DNA of 64,000 bases from Triglochin maritima (lineage: Eukaryota > Streptophyta > Magnoliopsida > Alismatales > Juncaginaceae), in the NCBI GenBank assembly GCA_963682175.1, contig OY821775.1, positions 5,642,001-5,706,000 on the forward strand, given 5' to 3'. This document shows, piece after piece, positions 47,915 to 58,907 of this stretch. A program made the position numbers and the translations under genes. Each line of letters opens with the position of its first letter. Position 1 is the stretch's first letter. The notes under the pieces are model-generated. The model had not been told where the DNA came from and ran no database searches. It saw only the letters and a program-made list of their open reading frames with translations.

Positions 47915-48210
47915 CGGTTTACCGAGACATACTCTGTCAACCGAATACGTCACGTTTGGTTAACCGTGTGTTAGACGGTAGACCGATTCTTAAGGAGAAT
48001 TATTCTCCTTAACCGTTCGGACGAACCTTTCGTCTTTGACCGAGTGCTATTCGGTTAACCGAAAATATCGGAATTTGACATTCTTCGGTCGACCGTTTCT
48101 GGTTCGGTACACCGATCCAGAGTTCCAGGCACTTTGGTCAAGTTCGGTCAATCAATTTGTCAATCCGTTCCACGTTCGGTTGACCGATCCACAGATCCTT
48201 CGGTCGACCG
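47915..48210. promoter_or_regulatory. CGGTNNACCG palindrome cluster in LTR B
   Basis: Seven exact sites start at 47,915, 47,976, 48,052, 48,086, 48,105, 48,177 and 48,201, with centres (plus strand) TT, AG, TA, CG, AC, TG and CG. Lies upstream of the TATA box on the minus strand. Several correspond to sites in LTR A with a changed centre or arm. Confidence 0.8.
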
Positions 48211-49905
48211 AACCATAACGGATTACCGAACTTCTACCCGATTTTGCCTTTTCAAATTTTGGATTTATTTCCAACAAAATTTGAACTTTAGGGGGTTTTA
48301 GCAAATTCATAACTTATGCAATATATTATCCTATGCAACAATAAATTATTGCACCCCATAATACATGCATCTCATATGAGTTTATCATGATTCTAATTAT
48401 GTTATATATCACAACATAATTGATTTTACTTGTTCACCACATGTGTCATATTTTCTATAAGAAACCCGACACATTTTATGAACCAAAAATCAAGCTTCTT
48501 GTTTCCCGGTTTTTGTGGTGTGACCTATGAGAGGATCTAGACTAAGTTGGCAGTGATATTAAGAGCTTAATATCACAAGCTATAAGCGGTATCTAGCTAC
48601 ACATTATAGCTCCCAATTAGTTAGATGTCTTAATTCTACTCGAACCAAAACCCGATCCATTTAGTGATGGAGTGCACCACTTGTATCCGTCCCTTGCCTC
48701 ATGATATTAAGAATACACACAAAGTAGTATTGTGTCATCTTTGTATTAGTATTCATTTTTTGATCTCTTTAAGCTAGTTATAAATATGTGACTTAACTCA
48801 AATCACATTGTGCACATTATAACTTTGCTTTATCAAGGGGCTCACTAATATCATCACTCAACTAAGAGGGACAATGATAATCTTTTGACTAACTATGTTC
48901 TCCAACAAAAGTCATACTTAACCAACCAATGTCTTTACACTACACTTATCGATAGCTCAAGACACTAGCCTAATCAAACATTCCTTAAGTGATCTGATAT
49001 AAGTCTCATATCAAAGAACCAAGGACACAGTAAAACATTAATGACACAGAAAACACAATTCTACAATGTTTTACTTATTAGGTCTATTCAGTATACAAAA
49101 GTAATATTTTCCTCTTTTGTGTACCCGTGTTGTCACTCACTTGTAGAGCTACAATGATCTATGACCAACACGACAATCTTAACTCGGTAATAGATGTCCC
49201 ATGTTTATTACCATGATTGCGAATATCTTTTGTTTTATGTAAACCAATATCTTTTAGAGCTCTACGGTTAAGGACCAAGAGCCTCTTTCTTAACACTTCT
49301 AAAAGACGAATAACATAAACAAGGAACAAAATGATTTCTCATTCAATTCATAATAATTGACATTTAAAAGTAAAACTTTCAGAACACATTCCCTTCAGTA
49401 AGTTGATAGGTCACTAATCTAGAGGGGGGGGGTGAATAGATTATATCCTAATGTTCTTAAACAATTGCACAATTAAAATAATAAGAGAGAATGCAAACCA
49501 CAAGATGACTCCGGAGATTTATAGAGGTTCGATCACACCACCGTGATCTAGTCCTCTCCTCAAGTTCCGATCGATCCTCCGATCCCTACTTGAGAATTCA
49601 CTATTATCTTCGTTCCGGGTCGAAGATAAACCCTCTTACAATCGGAGTCTTGCGAACACCCTCGCCTTGCTCGGATCTCCTCTCACAACCCGAGAGGGTG
49701 CTTCCTCGAAGCTTTACAACACAATGGAAATTGAATGTGGTTGTTGAACTCTAACTTGAATGCACTCAAGGATTGGAATTAAGCTTGGAGTGAATTTAGT
49801 GGAAGTATGAGAGTTGGTGGAGCTTTGAAGGCTTGAAGATTGAGAGCACAAGAGTATGATTGATTTTTGGCAAGTGAGGTTGTGAATGTGTCTCTTAAGT
49901 GAAGC

Positions 49906-49912
49906 TTATATA
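49906..49912 (-). promoter_or_regulatory. TATA box of LTR F
   Basis: TATATAA on the minus strand, at the position equivalent to D and E. Confidence 0.6.
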
Positions 49913-50063
49913 GCCTCCAAAACAAATAGAGCCGTTATGGTAAGTTGGTGAGAATTGGACCAATAGAAAACAAGTTGTGACTTAAGCTCGGGCAGAAATC
50001 GAGACAAATTTGGTCGACCGTTATCCAACCGGTAGTCCGAAGAAATGGTCAGAATTAAGAACT

Positions 50064-50694
50064 CGGTTGACCGATTATAGGTCGGATAACCGTTCACCAA
50101 CTTTCAGTAACTTTTTCCTAATATCGGCTAATTAACTTTGGTTGACCGAGACCACTTCGGTGCACCGTTTAAAATGGACAGTAAAGAATAGGTGTGACTT
50201 GGTGATCATGTTCGGTAGACCGTGGCCTGTTCGGTTGACCAATGCATGTGCGGGTTTTCGGCTGACATTGAGTGGAAAATTGGTTTATCGATAACGGTCG
50301 AAGTATTACGTGGAAAAATAGCCGTTGTGTTTTGATTGACGACAAGACTTTGGTAATCTGAAGCGTTATCGGTAGACCGGTAAGGATGTTTCAAAGGTTG
50401 TGGCTAAACGACAAAATATAAATATGTTGGAGTTAGTTTGTGCCACATGGGCCAATAAGATGAAGTCGTTTAGGCCAAAAGACACAAGAGTGTTCGGATG
50501 ACCGATCCCTCTTAGGAATACCGAATAGAGATGTCCAGAGAAATTTCGAAGCTACTGGGAATAGGGAAATGGTTGACCAGGTAAGGTTCGATACACCGAA
50601 ATAAGGATTCCAGGAGATCAAGTGGTTACTGACTCTATAGGGAACGGTTCGAGAGACGCCATGTTCGGTAGACCGACAGGGCAACGGTCGACCG
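50064..50694. promoter_or_regulatory. CGGTNNACCG palindrome cluster in LTR F
   Basis: Six exact sites start at 50,064, 50,158, 50,213, 50,370, 50,666 and 50,685, with centres TG, GC, AG, AG, AG and CG. At least six near-sites, such as CGGATGACCG, lie among them. The cluster is upstream of the TATA box on the minus strand. Confidence 0.75.
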
Positions 50695-51711
50695 AGACAG
50701 ACAGGTTTATCCTTTTGTGCATCAAGTGTACATTTGATCCTATAACTCAAATAAATGGAAAATTACATATGAAGTCCTTGAGCTTTGATTACAAGTCTTG
50801 AGCCTTGATCTTGAAGTTGATTAGTCTCTTGGTTTGATCACCTACATCGTTAGGAATACACAATATCTATGCAATTTGACAATATGATGTGTGTGATGTT
50901 GTAATTGAAGTTATGCATAATATTAGTTTGTTAATAATCAAAATTAAGATTAAATGGCCAAAAAGCCAACAATCTCTCCTTTTTTTATGACGACAAACTA
51001 ATGTCAAATTGTGTAAGTCCTCCCCCTATCAATTTGCAAAAGATATGTTAACTCCCCCTTACTCAATGCATGAGTTTCATATATTTGAATTAGGCATTTT
51101 GTATCCATTTGTTCTCCCCCTTTTGACATCCATCAAAAAGAACATGATAATGAAAGTTTGGGACAAAAAGACACACAATATGAAAATGAAATTGCAGTTC
51201 TTAAAAGGGAAGATAAGGCATAAAGCTGATGCAAAAGCAAACACACCAAAGCAAATTACAAATGAAACAAACACGACAAACAACAAGAAGCAATTACAAG
51301 CAACAAAGATAGTCTAGTTGCCCGGCTTGTTCATGTTTCGAAGAAGCTCCATAATCTCAGTTTGAGAGTCGAGAAATGCTTGACGAGAGTCTCCAACCAC
51401 ACGAACTCCATAATCTCGTTCAGCGAGTTTGACGTCGACAATTGAAAGGATTGGAAGTCGGAGGTGAGGTCTTGAATGCCTTGATAGTTACGATTCACTG
51501 AACTCCGAACTTCATGGATCTCTTCACAATTCCGGTCCAAGTTCATGGATATCTTCGCAATTCCGGTCCAAGAGCTTCTCGTGACGATATGCCCAAGCCG
51601 GTTGGTGCCATTGAGCATCGGTGCTGGATGACCATTCGGGACGAGTGTATCTCCGTGGACCACGAGTCGAGTTAGTGTCATTCAATCATACTTGTACGTA
51701 TATTCTCTTAT

Positions 51712-53278
51712 GAACTTCAGGTTCAATATAATATATTTTCTTGATATTGTTTAAGCTTCTAGCTTCTCCCCTAATGCTAGTAAATGTACATCCTATATAT
51801 ATGATTATTGGATTGGACAATAAAACTTAGCCCTTCAGGAGCTTTAAACCGCAGGAGAGAAATAATTTATTCATTATTGTACAAGTAAATTAGGGGAATA
51901 TTCATAACATGATGTATATCAACTATAAAAATTAATGAATAATATTAGAAGGTATATATGCACATTAATGTATCATGTATAAATTTTAAGATCTCATAAT
52001 GATCAATATTGAGAGATTTTAAAAACAGAGGGACTCTCATTTTATTGTGCAAATCGGTCAACAAATTTGACCTCAATTTGGTCGTGATAGAAGTCAACAA
52101 AATTATTTAAAGCTTTACAAAAACAATACCAATGATGACATCCATAATTAATATAAGAGATGATTTTATTTAGGCACTTCTGAGCATGTTTCGTCTCTTT
52201 GATGTCATCTTTATTTCATACTTCTTATTTGCATAAAATTTAGTGCACTGCTTATGCTCTTGTTTTCACGATACTTTGTAATGTGTGCTTCTGACACACC
52301 AAAAAATAAACAAGAAATGTATCGTGATTTTTCAACAACTCTCATGACCTTCAATCATCGGTGATGCATAACCCAAAAAAGTATTGAGTCATTAATTTGT
52401 AATGTAATCAATAGATGTTTTTTCTTTTACTACTAATCTCTATATATTTATGAACTTCTGGTCATAGGGTTTGATTTAGAGATTGACGTGCATTTCTACT
52501 CAATTAGCTATTTGCACGTCGTTTAGATGGTCATACGAATCCTTCAGGGATTATCATAAAATTTCATAACCCTCTTTAAATGAATAATCTCTAAATCTTG
52601 GTATAATATCATTTTATAAATATTAAGATATTCGCCTTCTGGGCAAATGCATATCATTTTCAATAACATTGATCACTTGTAACATGGTGATTCAAATTCC
52701 ATTATAATGTAGCACATTGTACTATATATACATCTATCAAGATGGATATTATGTGCTCACGAGATGAATGCTCGTAACAACAAGTAACAATCACATACTT
52801 GAACCACTTTACAAATACTATTTTAATGAACATGATACTAAGAATTCATATAACTTATACTGAGCAAGTGAATCAATACAAAGTTGCGTGAGACATATAT
52901 CATTTAATTTTAAAAGCACTATTAAATATGTAAATATTTCTTTTCATGCTTCATTGGATCCAGAAATCATGAAATTTTGATCAACAAGTCGATATTTTGT
53001 CCAACCACAAAAACAGACATGAGACTAAATCATAATACTTTTAAAATCATTTTAACAAATATGATAACACAAGAAAATCATAACCTCCATTTTATTTTGA
53101 TTTGATGCTTCTTTCTCTAGTCATTGATATTTTAAAAGGCAATGAGTTGGGTTCAACATCCATAATCCATGATAAGACGCCATTCTTATCCATGATCGAG
53201 CATGTAATGAAATGTCATTTTGTTTGCACATTAAAACATGATTTGGAGTATATATTAAAGATTTAGCCTTCAAGGCTA
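51712..53278 (-). promoter_or_regulatory. Series of short stem-loops in the leader of element G
   Basis: Six small hairpins share a plus-strand loop TTC(A/T)G or TTCAA but have different stems: GAAC/GTTC at 51,712; AGC-C/G-GCT at 51,829; ATGA-C/GTCAT at 52,450; AATCC/GGATT at 52,538; GCC/GGC at 52,634; TAGCC/GGCTA at 53,264. The element runs on the minus strand, where the loop reads C(A/T)GAA or TTGAA. Stem sequence changes while pairing is kept, which suggests an RNA structure. Confidence 0.6.
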
Positions 53279-54376
53279 GAATATAGTTTGTACATCAAGA
53301 TTTTCCAATGATTACTAATAATGACCCAACATGAATTGTCGCGTTATATAATTACTTGTTGTAATATCTAATACAAGCATTAATCTAGTACCATGATAGT
53401 GGTATATCAATTTGTAATAATTTCGGAACAAATCATGGATATATATACAAACATACACATAATCATATCACATGCCGTAAATATATACGAATTGCTAATA
53501 ACCAATATGCCTCAAGAGATATGCAAAATATAGCAACTAGGTCATGCCATTTGAAATAAGTGTCACACATTAATAAAATTACATATGGGTAAAGATTTTG
53601 TCTTTCCGAAATTCATCTAATACCCTCGTTGCAAAGTCCAAGTGTTGGTCGAAAGATTATGCATGCATAGCTTATATTATACTATGTAATTTCTGGAAAA
53701 CATGTATGGATAAATAGTACAACAGAATTAACCCAAAAGACGGTCAGCAAAAATAATATAGGATCTTTTCAAATAAAATAATCAAGGTCAAGATAATCCA
53801 CTTTTATACGAGATGTTATGACTTAATGTCATTGTATAAATCATTTATAGCAAATTAAAGAGATTTCAAAATCTAACGTTGCTGATTTTCAAAGTCACAC
53901 ATTAATGCATGACACTAAAAATAATAAAAAATGTGATATTTATCATAAAATATATTGATTTTTTCTTACAATATTACTCCTTATGAAAAATTGAAGATAA
54001 TTTAATTTGCATGAGTTACTTGTCTAGGTCAAATTTAATATAGAATATATTTCTTTTTAGATGGTTTACCATAATTCATATTGATGATCCATTGATATAT
54101 ACAAAATCTGTAAGCATCAATGATAAAATTTAAAATAAAACTTCTAAACTAACAAACAATATCATATTGTGTCTCACGAGAAACCATTGATCAAATCATA
54201 TCGTGTGGAAACAAAATGGTGTGAGGAATCGTAATGAAGAAACTAATTCAGCTATAAATCATGTAATACGTCAATATATCAAATAATATATACGCTAAAT
54301 ATGTATAATATCGAGATAAGAAGGACCTTAGAAGAGATTGAGTTCTCTTGACTGACAGAGCTTCGTGCCGATAACG

Positions 54377-54602
54377 TGTTTAGAATAATAGAACAAAGAA
54401 AACAAAGAAGATGATGATTTGAGGGAGAATAATTGTTTGTATTTTTTCATCCACAAAGTATTACAATGGACTTCTATTTATAGGCTATAGGAGGCAACCG
54501 AAAGGGTGTATGTGACAATAGTTTACAAATAAGAATGTGATAGGTTGATGAAGTTATGGGAGAAGAAGGTGAATCATCCAATGACCTTTGGATTTCATAA
54601 CA
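54377..54602 (-). repeat. 5' LTR of element G
   Basis: 226 bp, TGTTATGAAATCC to TTCTAAACA on the minus strand, with 'GCCTATAAATAGAAG' as its TATA box (about 54,473-54,482). The lower part is repeated at 47,089-47,256. Confidence 0.88.
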
Positions 54603-55299
54603 TTCTTTTATTTAGAAAAATATTATGTACATATGGTTTGGGTTTAATAACTTTACTTTATTTCGTTACTGAAGATCGTCAAGGGTTAAATTAGTTTAGC
54701 CTCATAACCTAGAAGGTGTTGTGTATGTATTTGACTTGTTTGGACAATTATCCTCTTGATATAGGTATTATGATATTTTGGTCAGTTTAGCCTCGTGACC
54801 CGGATGTATTTTGTATATGTGTTTTAGTCTCGTATTTAGGAGACATTGTAAATGGTTTATTCTTTTGTTTAGGAGAATGTTATGTACATGTTTAGTTTGG
54901 GGTTTAGTTAGTTTAAACTCGTAACAAGGAGAAGTATATGATTTGATTTAGACAATTATTTCTTTTGATACATATATCATAATGTTTTGGTCAGTTTAAC
55001 CTCGTAACTCGGAGGGGTATTGCATTTGGTTTTGTTTATTTGATTTGTTAAATGAAGACTCCGTCGTCGGTAAGAGAGAGGGAACCTAAGATCATGCTTG
55101 ACGTGCATCCTCACTTACGACTAAGGTAATCCGTATTTTAGTTTTTGACCGCTCCAATGATAAGAGAGAGGGAACTCAAAATCCAGCTTGACGTGCATCC
55201 TCTCTTATTATTAGAGCGGTTAATATTTAGGTTTTATGTTTGTTTTTTATTTTAAAGTTGGTTGACATATTTTGCAACTTCGATGATTTGTTTTGCAAT

Positions 55300-55620
55300 A
55301 TATCCACATTTAGGAGAGAATTTATGATTTTGTCCATTTAGGTGGACTATTTCTATTTTAGGATTGATTTTGCAAATCAAATGGTACAACTTATATATTA
55401 TTGTAATTTATCCACATTTATGGGTGGATTTGTAATTTGTCCACTTAGGAGGGCTATTTGTATTTTAAGATTGATTTTGCAAATCAATTGATGCAATTTA
55501 TATATTGTTGCAATTTATCCACATTTAGGGGTGGATTTGTAATTTTGTTCATCTTCATTTGCCAATTCACCTTCCTCTCTTTCGTCAACCAAACATATAT
55601 ATTTTGGATTTTGAAAAAAA
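55300..55620 (+). repeat. Three tandem copies of an about 107-bp module in L4 copy 2
   Basis: TATCCACATTT units at about 55,300, 55,409 and 55,515, equivalent to 6,660-6,935 in copy 1. Confidence 0.8.
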
Positions 55621-58035
55621 AAATGTTTTCATGTGGTGCATGGGACATGCGTGTAGAGTGTGTTGATTTTTGATTCGAGGAAGTGCATTCATTCGTGCGA
55701 ATATAATTCGCGTGAAGTTTCAGATTTGTGTTAGTTACCAAGTCGATGTGTTTGCTTTATGAGATTGAACCAACCTACATGAAATTGGTTATATCTGTCT
55801 ATCAATTTTCCTTTATTTTAGTGAAGGATCGACCAGATCGATTATATGCAATTCTGCGAGTCGACGAAGGCAGTTGCCATACGAGTTCTTGGATGCGTCT
55901 TTAAAGGCTAGTTGCGGAGCCGATAGGATGGAGTTGGGCTTGCGCCGTTCAGAACCAAATCTACTCCAATTTTTATTCTTTGGTTCCTAAACAATCCAAA
56001 CGTTTTGCACCATTACACCGAACATTATTTCATGGTTCATAGTTTGCATCATTTATATAGAAGATAATGATTATGTTTTAACTATTTATTTGAATAGAAA
56101 CTAAGCCGAATATTAATGCAAACAAGTGCATAGCGGTCTTGGTTGTTTTGCTTCTTTGAATTTTGTATAGTTCTATGACAGTTATCACATTACATATACT
56201 TCTTTTGGTGTCTAAGTTTTCCAGTGAACCAGATCCAATTGATTGTAGGTTTCAACATTGATTTTTTTGTTTTACCCCATTGATATTCATGTTGCTGGAG
56301 TGTACAGAGTTTTGACCTCGTCTTGGATCAGTTAATTTCTCTTATTTAACGCTGATATTGTATTCATGTGGATCCATAATATTGCGACAGTGACCGATCA
56401 CGTATGTTGATCCGAAAATTTCATATATAGGCCAATTCGACGATGTTTTGGTTATTATTATTTTTTTGTATCAAACGTAGAACCGTTGTATTTATTTGGT
56501 TCGAGTATGTCATTTTAAGTTTCTTGTTGAATTTCAGCAACCTTCCGGCGTCCTTTTTTTATTTGTCAAAATATAAACAATCAAACCGGGTGCGATTCCT
56601 CAAAAGGAATAGGCCGGAATGACATTTTCCCCCCAAGCCAAACGTGCACGATTCCCCAAGGGAGGTGGTCGTTTGGCCAAAATGGGCGCTCAAAAGGAAG
56701 AGGCTGGAACGGTCGTTAAGTACACGGGCGGGTACGGATCCCCAAGGGAGTAGCCACCCGTGTACATTTAATTAAATATTATTATTATTATTATCATTTC
56801 AGGCGAAGTAATCACCGGAGTTGTTGCACTTCCCGAAGTTACGGAGGAGATGTTGATGAGGCCGGAGTCGCACGGATATGTTGACCAGACCGACGTCTTT
56901 GAAGGTGTGCGTCGTGGAAAGATGGCGTGGGGTTGTGAATGGAAGAGAGAGTGTATGTATATGTGTCGTACGTAGGGAGTTGTAACCTTCTCTCTTCTCT
57001 ACTCTTCTCTTCTTTTCCGAGCATGTGTTTAGGTATGTGTTTTGATGTGTACGACAAAAAAGCTTCGTTCTCCGAGGAATTAACAGGGTATTCATAGAGA
57101 TAAGGAGTGGATGGACATCATGGGTGGTCAGTCGTGTGTGAGAACATGGGTGGTTAAGAAGAGGTGGGGTGGTTTGAGTTTGATGCGTGCATGGTGGTTG
57201 GATTAGAAGTGAGGTTGTGATGATGGGGTGACTGTGGTTAGGTTGTGAGTAAAACATCATCACGTATATGTGCATATGTATGTTTCCTTATTCATTTATT
57301 TTGTATTTTGTTTGTTGGTTAAATTTCATTATGCCCCTTCAAGTCATTCCATTCCGATTATGAGGCCATGACATAGGTATGAAGAAATTTTGCATGTATT
57401 TTTAAAAGTAACATGATCGTCACTTCTAATTATGAGGCAATCATTTCCAACCTTCTCAAATGAACAACTTAGTCATCATTTGTCAATTCGATAAATCCAA
57501 AAAAAATATTAATAGTAATTTTTTTGGTGTCAACAACTGGTAGCAAAAGGTTACAGACAGGTTCATGGTATAGACTATGATGAAACATTTTCTCCAGTCG
57601 TCATGCTTAAATCCATTCGGATATTCTTAGCAATTGTTGCTCATTATAACTATGAGATTTGACAAATGAATATCAAAACCGCATTCCTAAACAAATTTTT
57701 AGAAGAGGGTGTGTACATGACACAACCTGAGGGTTTTGTGGACTCCAAGACCGGTGAGAAAGTATGTAAGCTTCAGAAGCCCATTTATGGATTGAAGCAA
57801 GCATCTCGGAGCTGGAATCTTTGTTTCAATGAGGCCATCAAGAGGTTTGGTTTTCTCAGAAATGAAGAAGAATCATGTGTCTACAAGAAGGTTAGTGGGA
57901 GCTGTGTTGTTTTCTTGGTCTTGTATGTAGATGACATACTGCTCATAGGAAACAACATTCCAATGGATAATTAATCCTCCAACTAGAAAGTGAATTTTTA
58001 ACTCCAATTCTCTAATTTTGGCACCAACTCTTAAT

Positions 58036-58494
58036 TCACATTATGGACAAGTCTGGACCAAACCGTGACCATTCTGGACTGAGTATAGGCACAATTTGAA
58101 CAAATTGGACAACATGTCCAAAATCGTTACCATTCTGGACTGAGTATGGATAGAGTTTGGACAATCGTGTCCAGAAATGTGTTAATTCTTGATTGGATCT
58201 GGATTGAGTTTGGACAATCGTGTCCATTCTTGACTGCATCTTGACAGAGTTTGGACAATCGTGTCTAGAACCGTGTCCATTCTGGACTGCGTTTGGGCTG
58301 AATGTGGACAGAGTTTGGACAATCATGTCCAAAACCGTGTCCATTCTGGAATGAGTCTAGACAAAAATTTGACAATCGTGTCCAGAATCATGTTAATTCT
58401 GGGCTGTGTCTGGATATAGTTTGGACCAGAATCGTGTCCATTCTGGACAGAGTTTGAACAATTGTGTCCAGAATCGTGTCCATTCTAGACTGCA
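58036..58494 (+). repeat. GTCCA/TGGAC-rich minisatellite, left part
   Basis: Irregular units of roughly 45-60 bp built from 'GAGTTTGGACAATCGTGTCC', 'AGAATCGTGTCCATTCTGGA' and 'CTG(A/C)GT'. Each contains GTCCA and TGGAC in both orientations. It continues at 62,774 after LTR H. Confidence 0.88.
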
Positions 58495-58563
58495 TGTGAG
58501 AACCTAATCCTTTTGATTAAGGTTAATTGGGTTTAAGAACTTTAACCTTACTTAGGTGGAGGT

Positions 58564-58570
58564 TATAAAA
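58564..58570 (+). promoter_or_regulatory. TATA box of LTR H
   Basis: TATAAAA, about 70 bp into the element, with a pyrimidine-rich initiator-like stretch behind it. Confidence 0.5.
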
Positions 58571-58599
58571 CAAACTCATTTCTTCTTTTCCCATTTTAT

Positions 58600-58647
58600 T
58601 CTCTCTCTCTCTCCCTCAACTCTTTCTCTCTCTCTCTCTCTCTCTCA
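58600..58647. repeat. (CT)n microsatellite in LTR H
   Basis: Interrupted CT/TC run just downstream of the TATA box of H. Confidence 0.9.
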
Positions 58648-58907
58648 CCTGTAGCTCGACAACAAGGAAGGAAGGAGAAGCGGGTGCGCCGGCAAGTCGA
58701 GTTTGCCGGAGTTCAAGGAAGGTGTGGAGATTCACGTTCGTGTGAGGAGTTTGCCGGAGATACACTCTTTTCCGTGGAGGGATCGTCGTTGCTCTTCGAA
58801 AGCTTTTCCAAGCTTTCACGGTATGCCAAGCCTTGCTTTTATGCTCACCTAAGTTGTGTGGGTGTTGGAGCGGTCGACGGTAGGTCGAAAGGCTCGTCGG
58901 ACCTCAG

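Larger units (their letters stand above)
47262..49397 (-). mobile_element. LTR B, family 1, solo
   Basis: Minus-strand copy, 2,136 bp, TGAAGGGAATGTG...GAAATCCTACA, with perfect target duplication GTAAG (47,257-47,261 and 49,398-49,402). TATAAATAG reverse complement at 47,724-47,732. Very similar to LTR A in inverse orientation. Confidence 0.95.
49404..51690 (-). mobile_element. LTR F (family 2) with part of its internal region
   Basis: Minus strand. The LTR runs from TGTTGGC at 50,971 down to about 49,404. Its lower end reads through 'ATTCACCCCCCC' and is not fully defined. Directly upstream is AAAAAAAGGAGAGAT, a polypurine tract of the Copia/SIRE type, so this is a 3' LTR with adjoining internal sequence. 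A 116-codon open frame at 51,681-51,331, rich in S, N and L, is unrecognised and is probably the 3' end of an internal frame. No 5' LTR is seen; the upstream limit is about 51,690. Confidence 0.75.
47089..54602 (-). mobile_element. Element G, Copia-like (Ale/Retrofit-type), minus strand
   Basis: The 5' LTR is 54,602-54,377 (226 bp, TGTTATGAAATCC...TTCTAAACA). The 3' LTR remnant is 47,256-47,089. Perfect target duplication TTCTT (47,084-47,088 and 54,603-54,607). Directly after the 5' LTR comes CGTTATCGGCACGAAG, the primer-binding type of sequence seen in Ale/Retrofit Copia elements. The internal part kept (about 54,376-51,690) is an AT-rich non-coding leader with a stem-loop series. gag-pol is gone, replaced by the F fragment and solo LTR B. 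Confidence 0.85.
46637..57535 (+). mobile_element. L4 family, copy 2 (solo-LTR-like), split by element G
   Basis: TGTTTAACGTG...GTGTCAACA with target duplication GCTGG (46,632-46,636) and ACTGG (57,536-57,540), one mismatch. Without element G it is about 3.4 kb. It aligns with copy 1 throughout, including the three-fold TATCCACAT module at 55,300-55,620 and the block with 'GTTTGGCCAAA' near 56,670. The absence of internal retroelement genes or a second terminal copy argues for a very long solo LTR or a non-coding LTR-type element. Confidence 0.8.
45958..57975 (+). pseudogene. Copia integrase-reverse transcriptase, split by L4 copy 2
   Basis: 45,958-46,636: KGYYFYNQSENKVFVARDC (end of integrase), then SCEILLLESQEPNNYKEAMT and TPTGCKWIFKLKTDNDGNVS up to KARL. 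The frame resumes at 57,541 with VAKGYRQVHGIDYDETFSP, MNIKTAFLNKFLEEGVYMTQ, PIYGLKQASRSWN and the catalytic YVDD at 57,923. The sequence stops abruptly at about 57,975 beside a minisatellite. Joining the two parts regenerates K-A-R-L-V-A-K-G-Y exactly, proving the insertion. Stops show it was already decaying. Confidence 0.92.

Noticed and set aside
51331..51681. 116-codon frame on the minus strand as a host gene
   Set aside because: It sits directly upstream of a polypurine tract and LTR F, so it is most simply part of that retroelement.
58036..58344. Open frame on the minus strand across the minisatellite
   Set aside because: The protein is only a translation of the tandem repeat.
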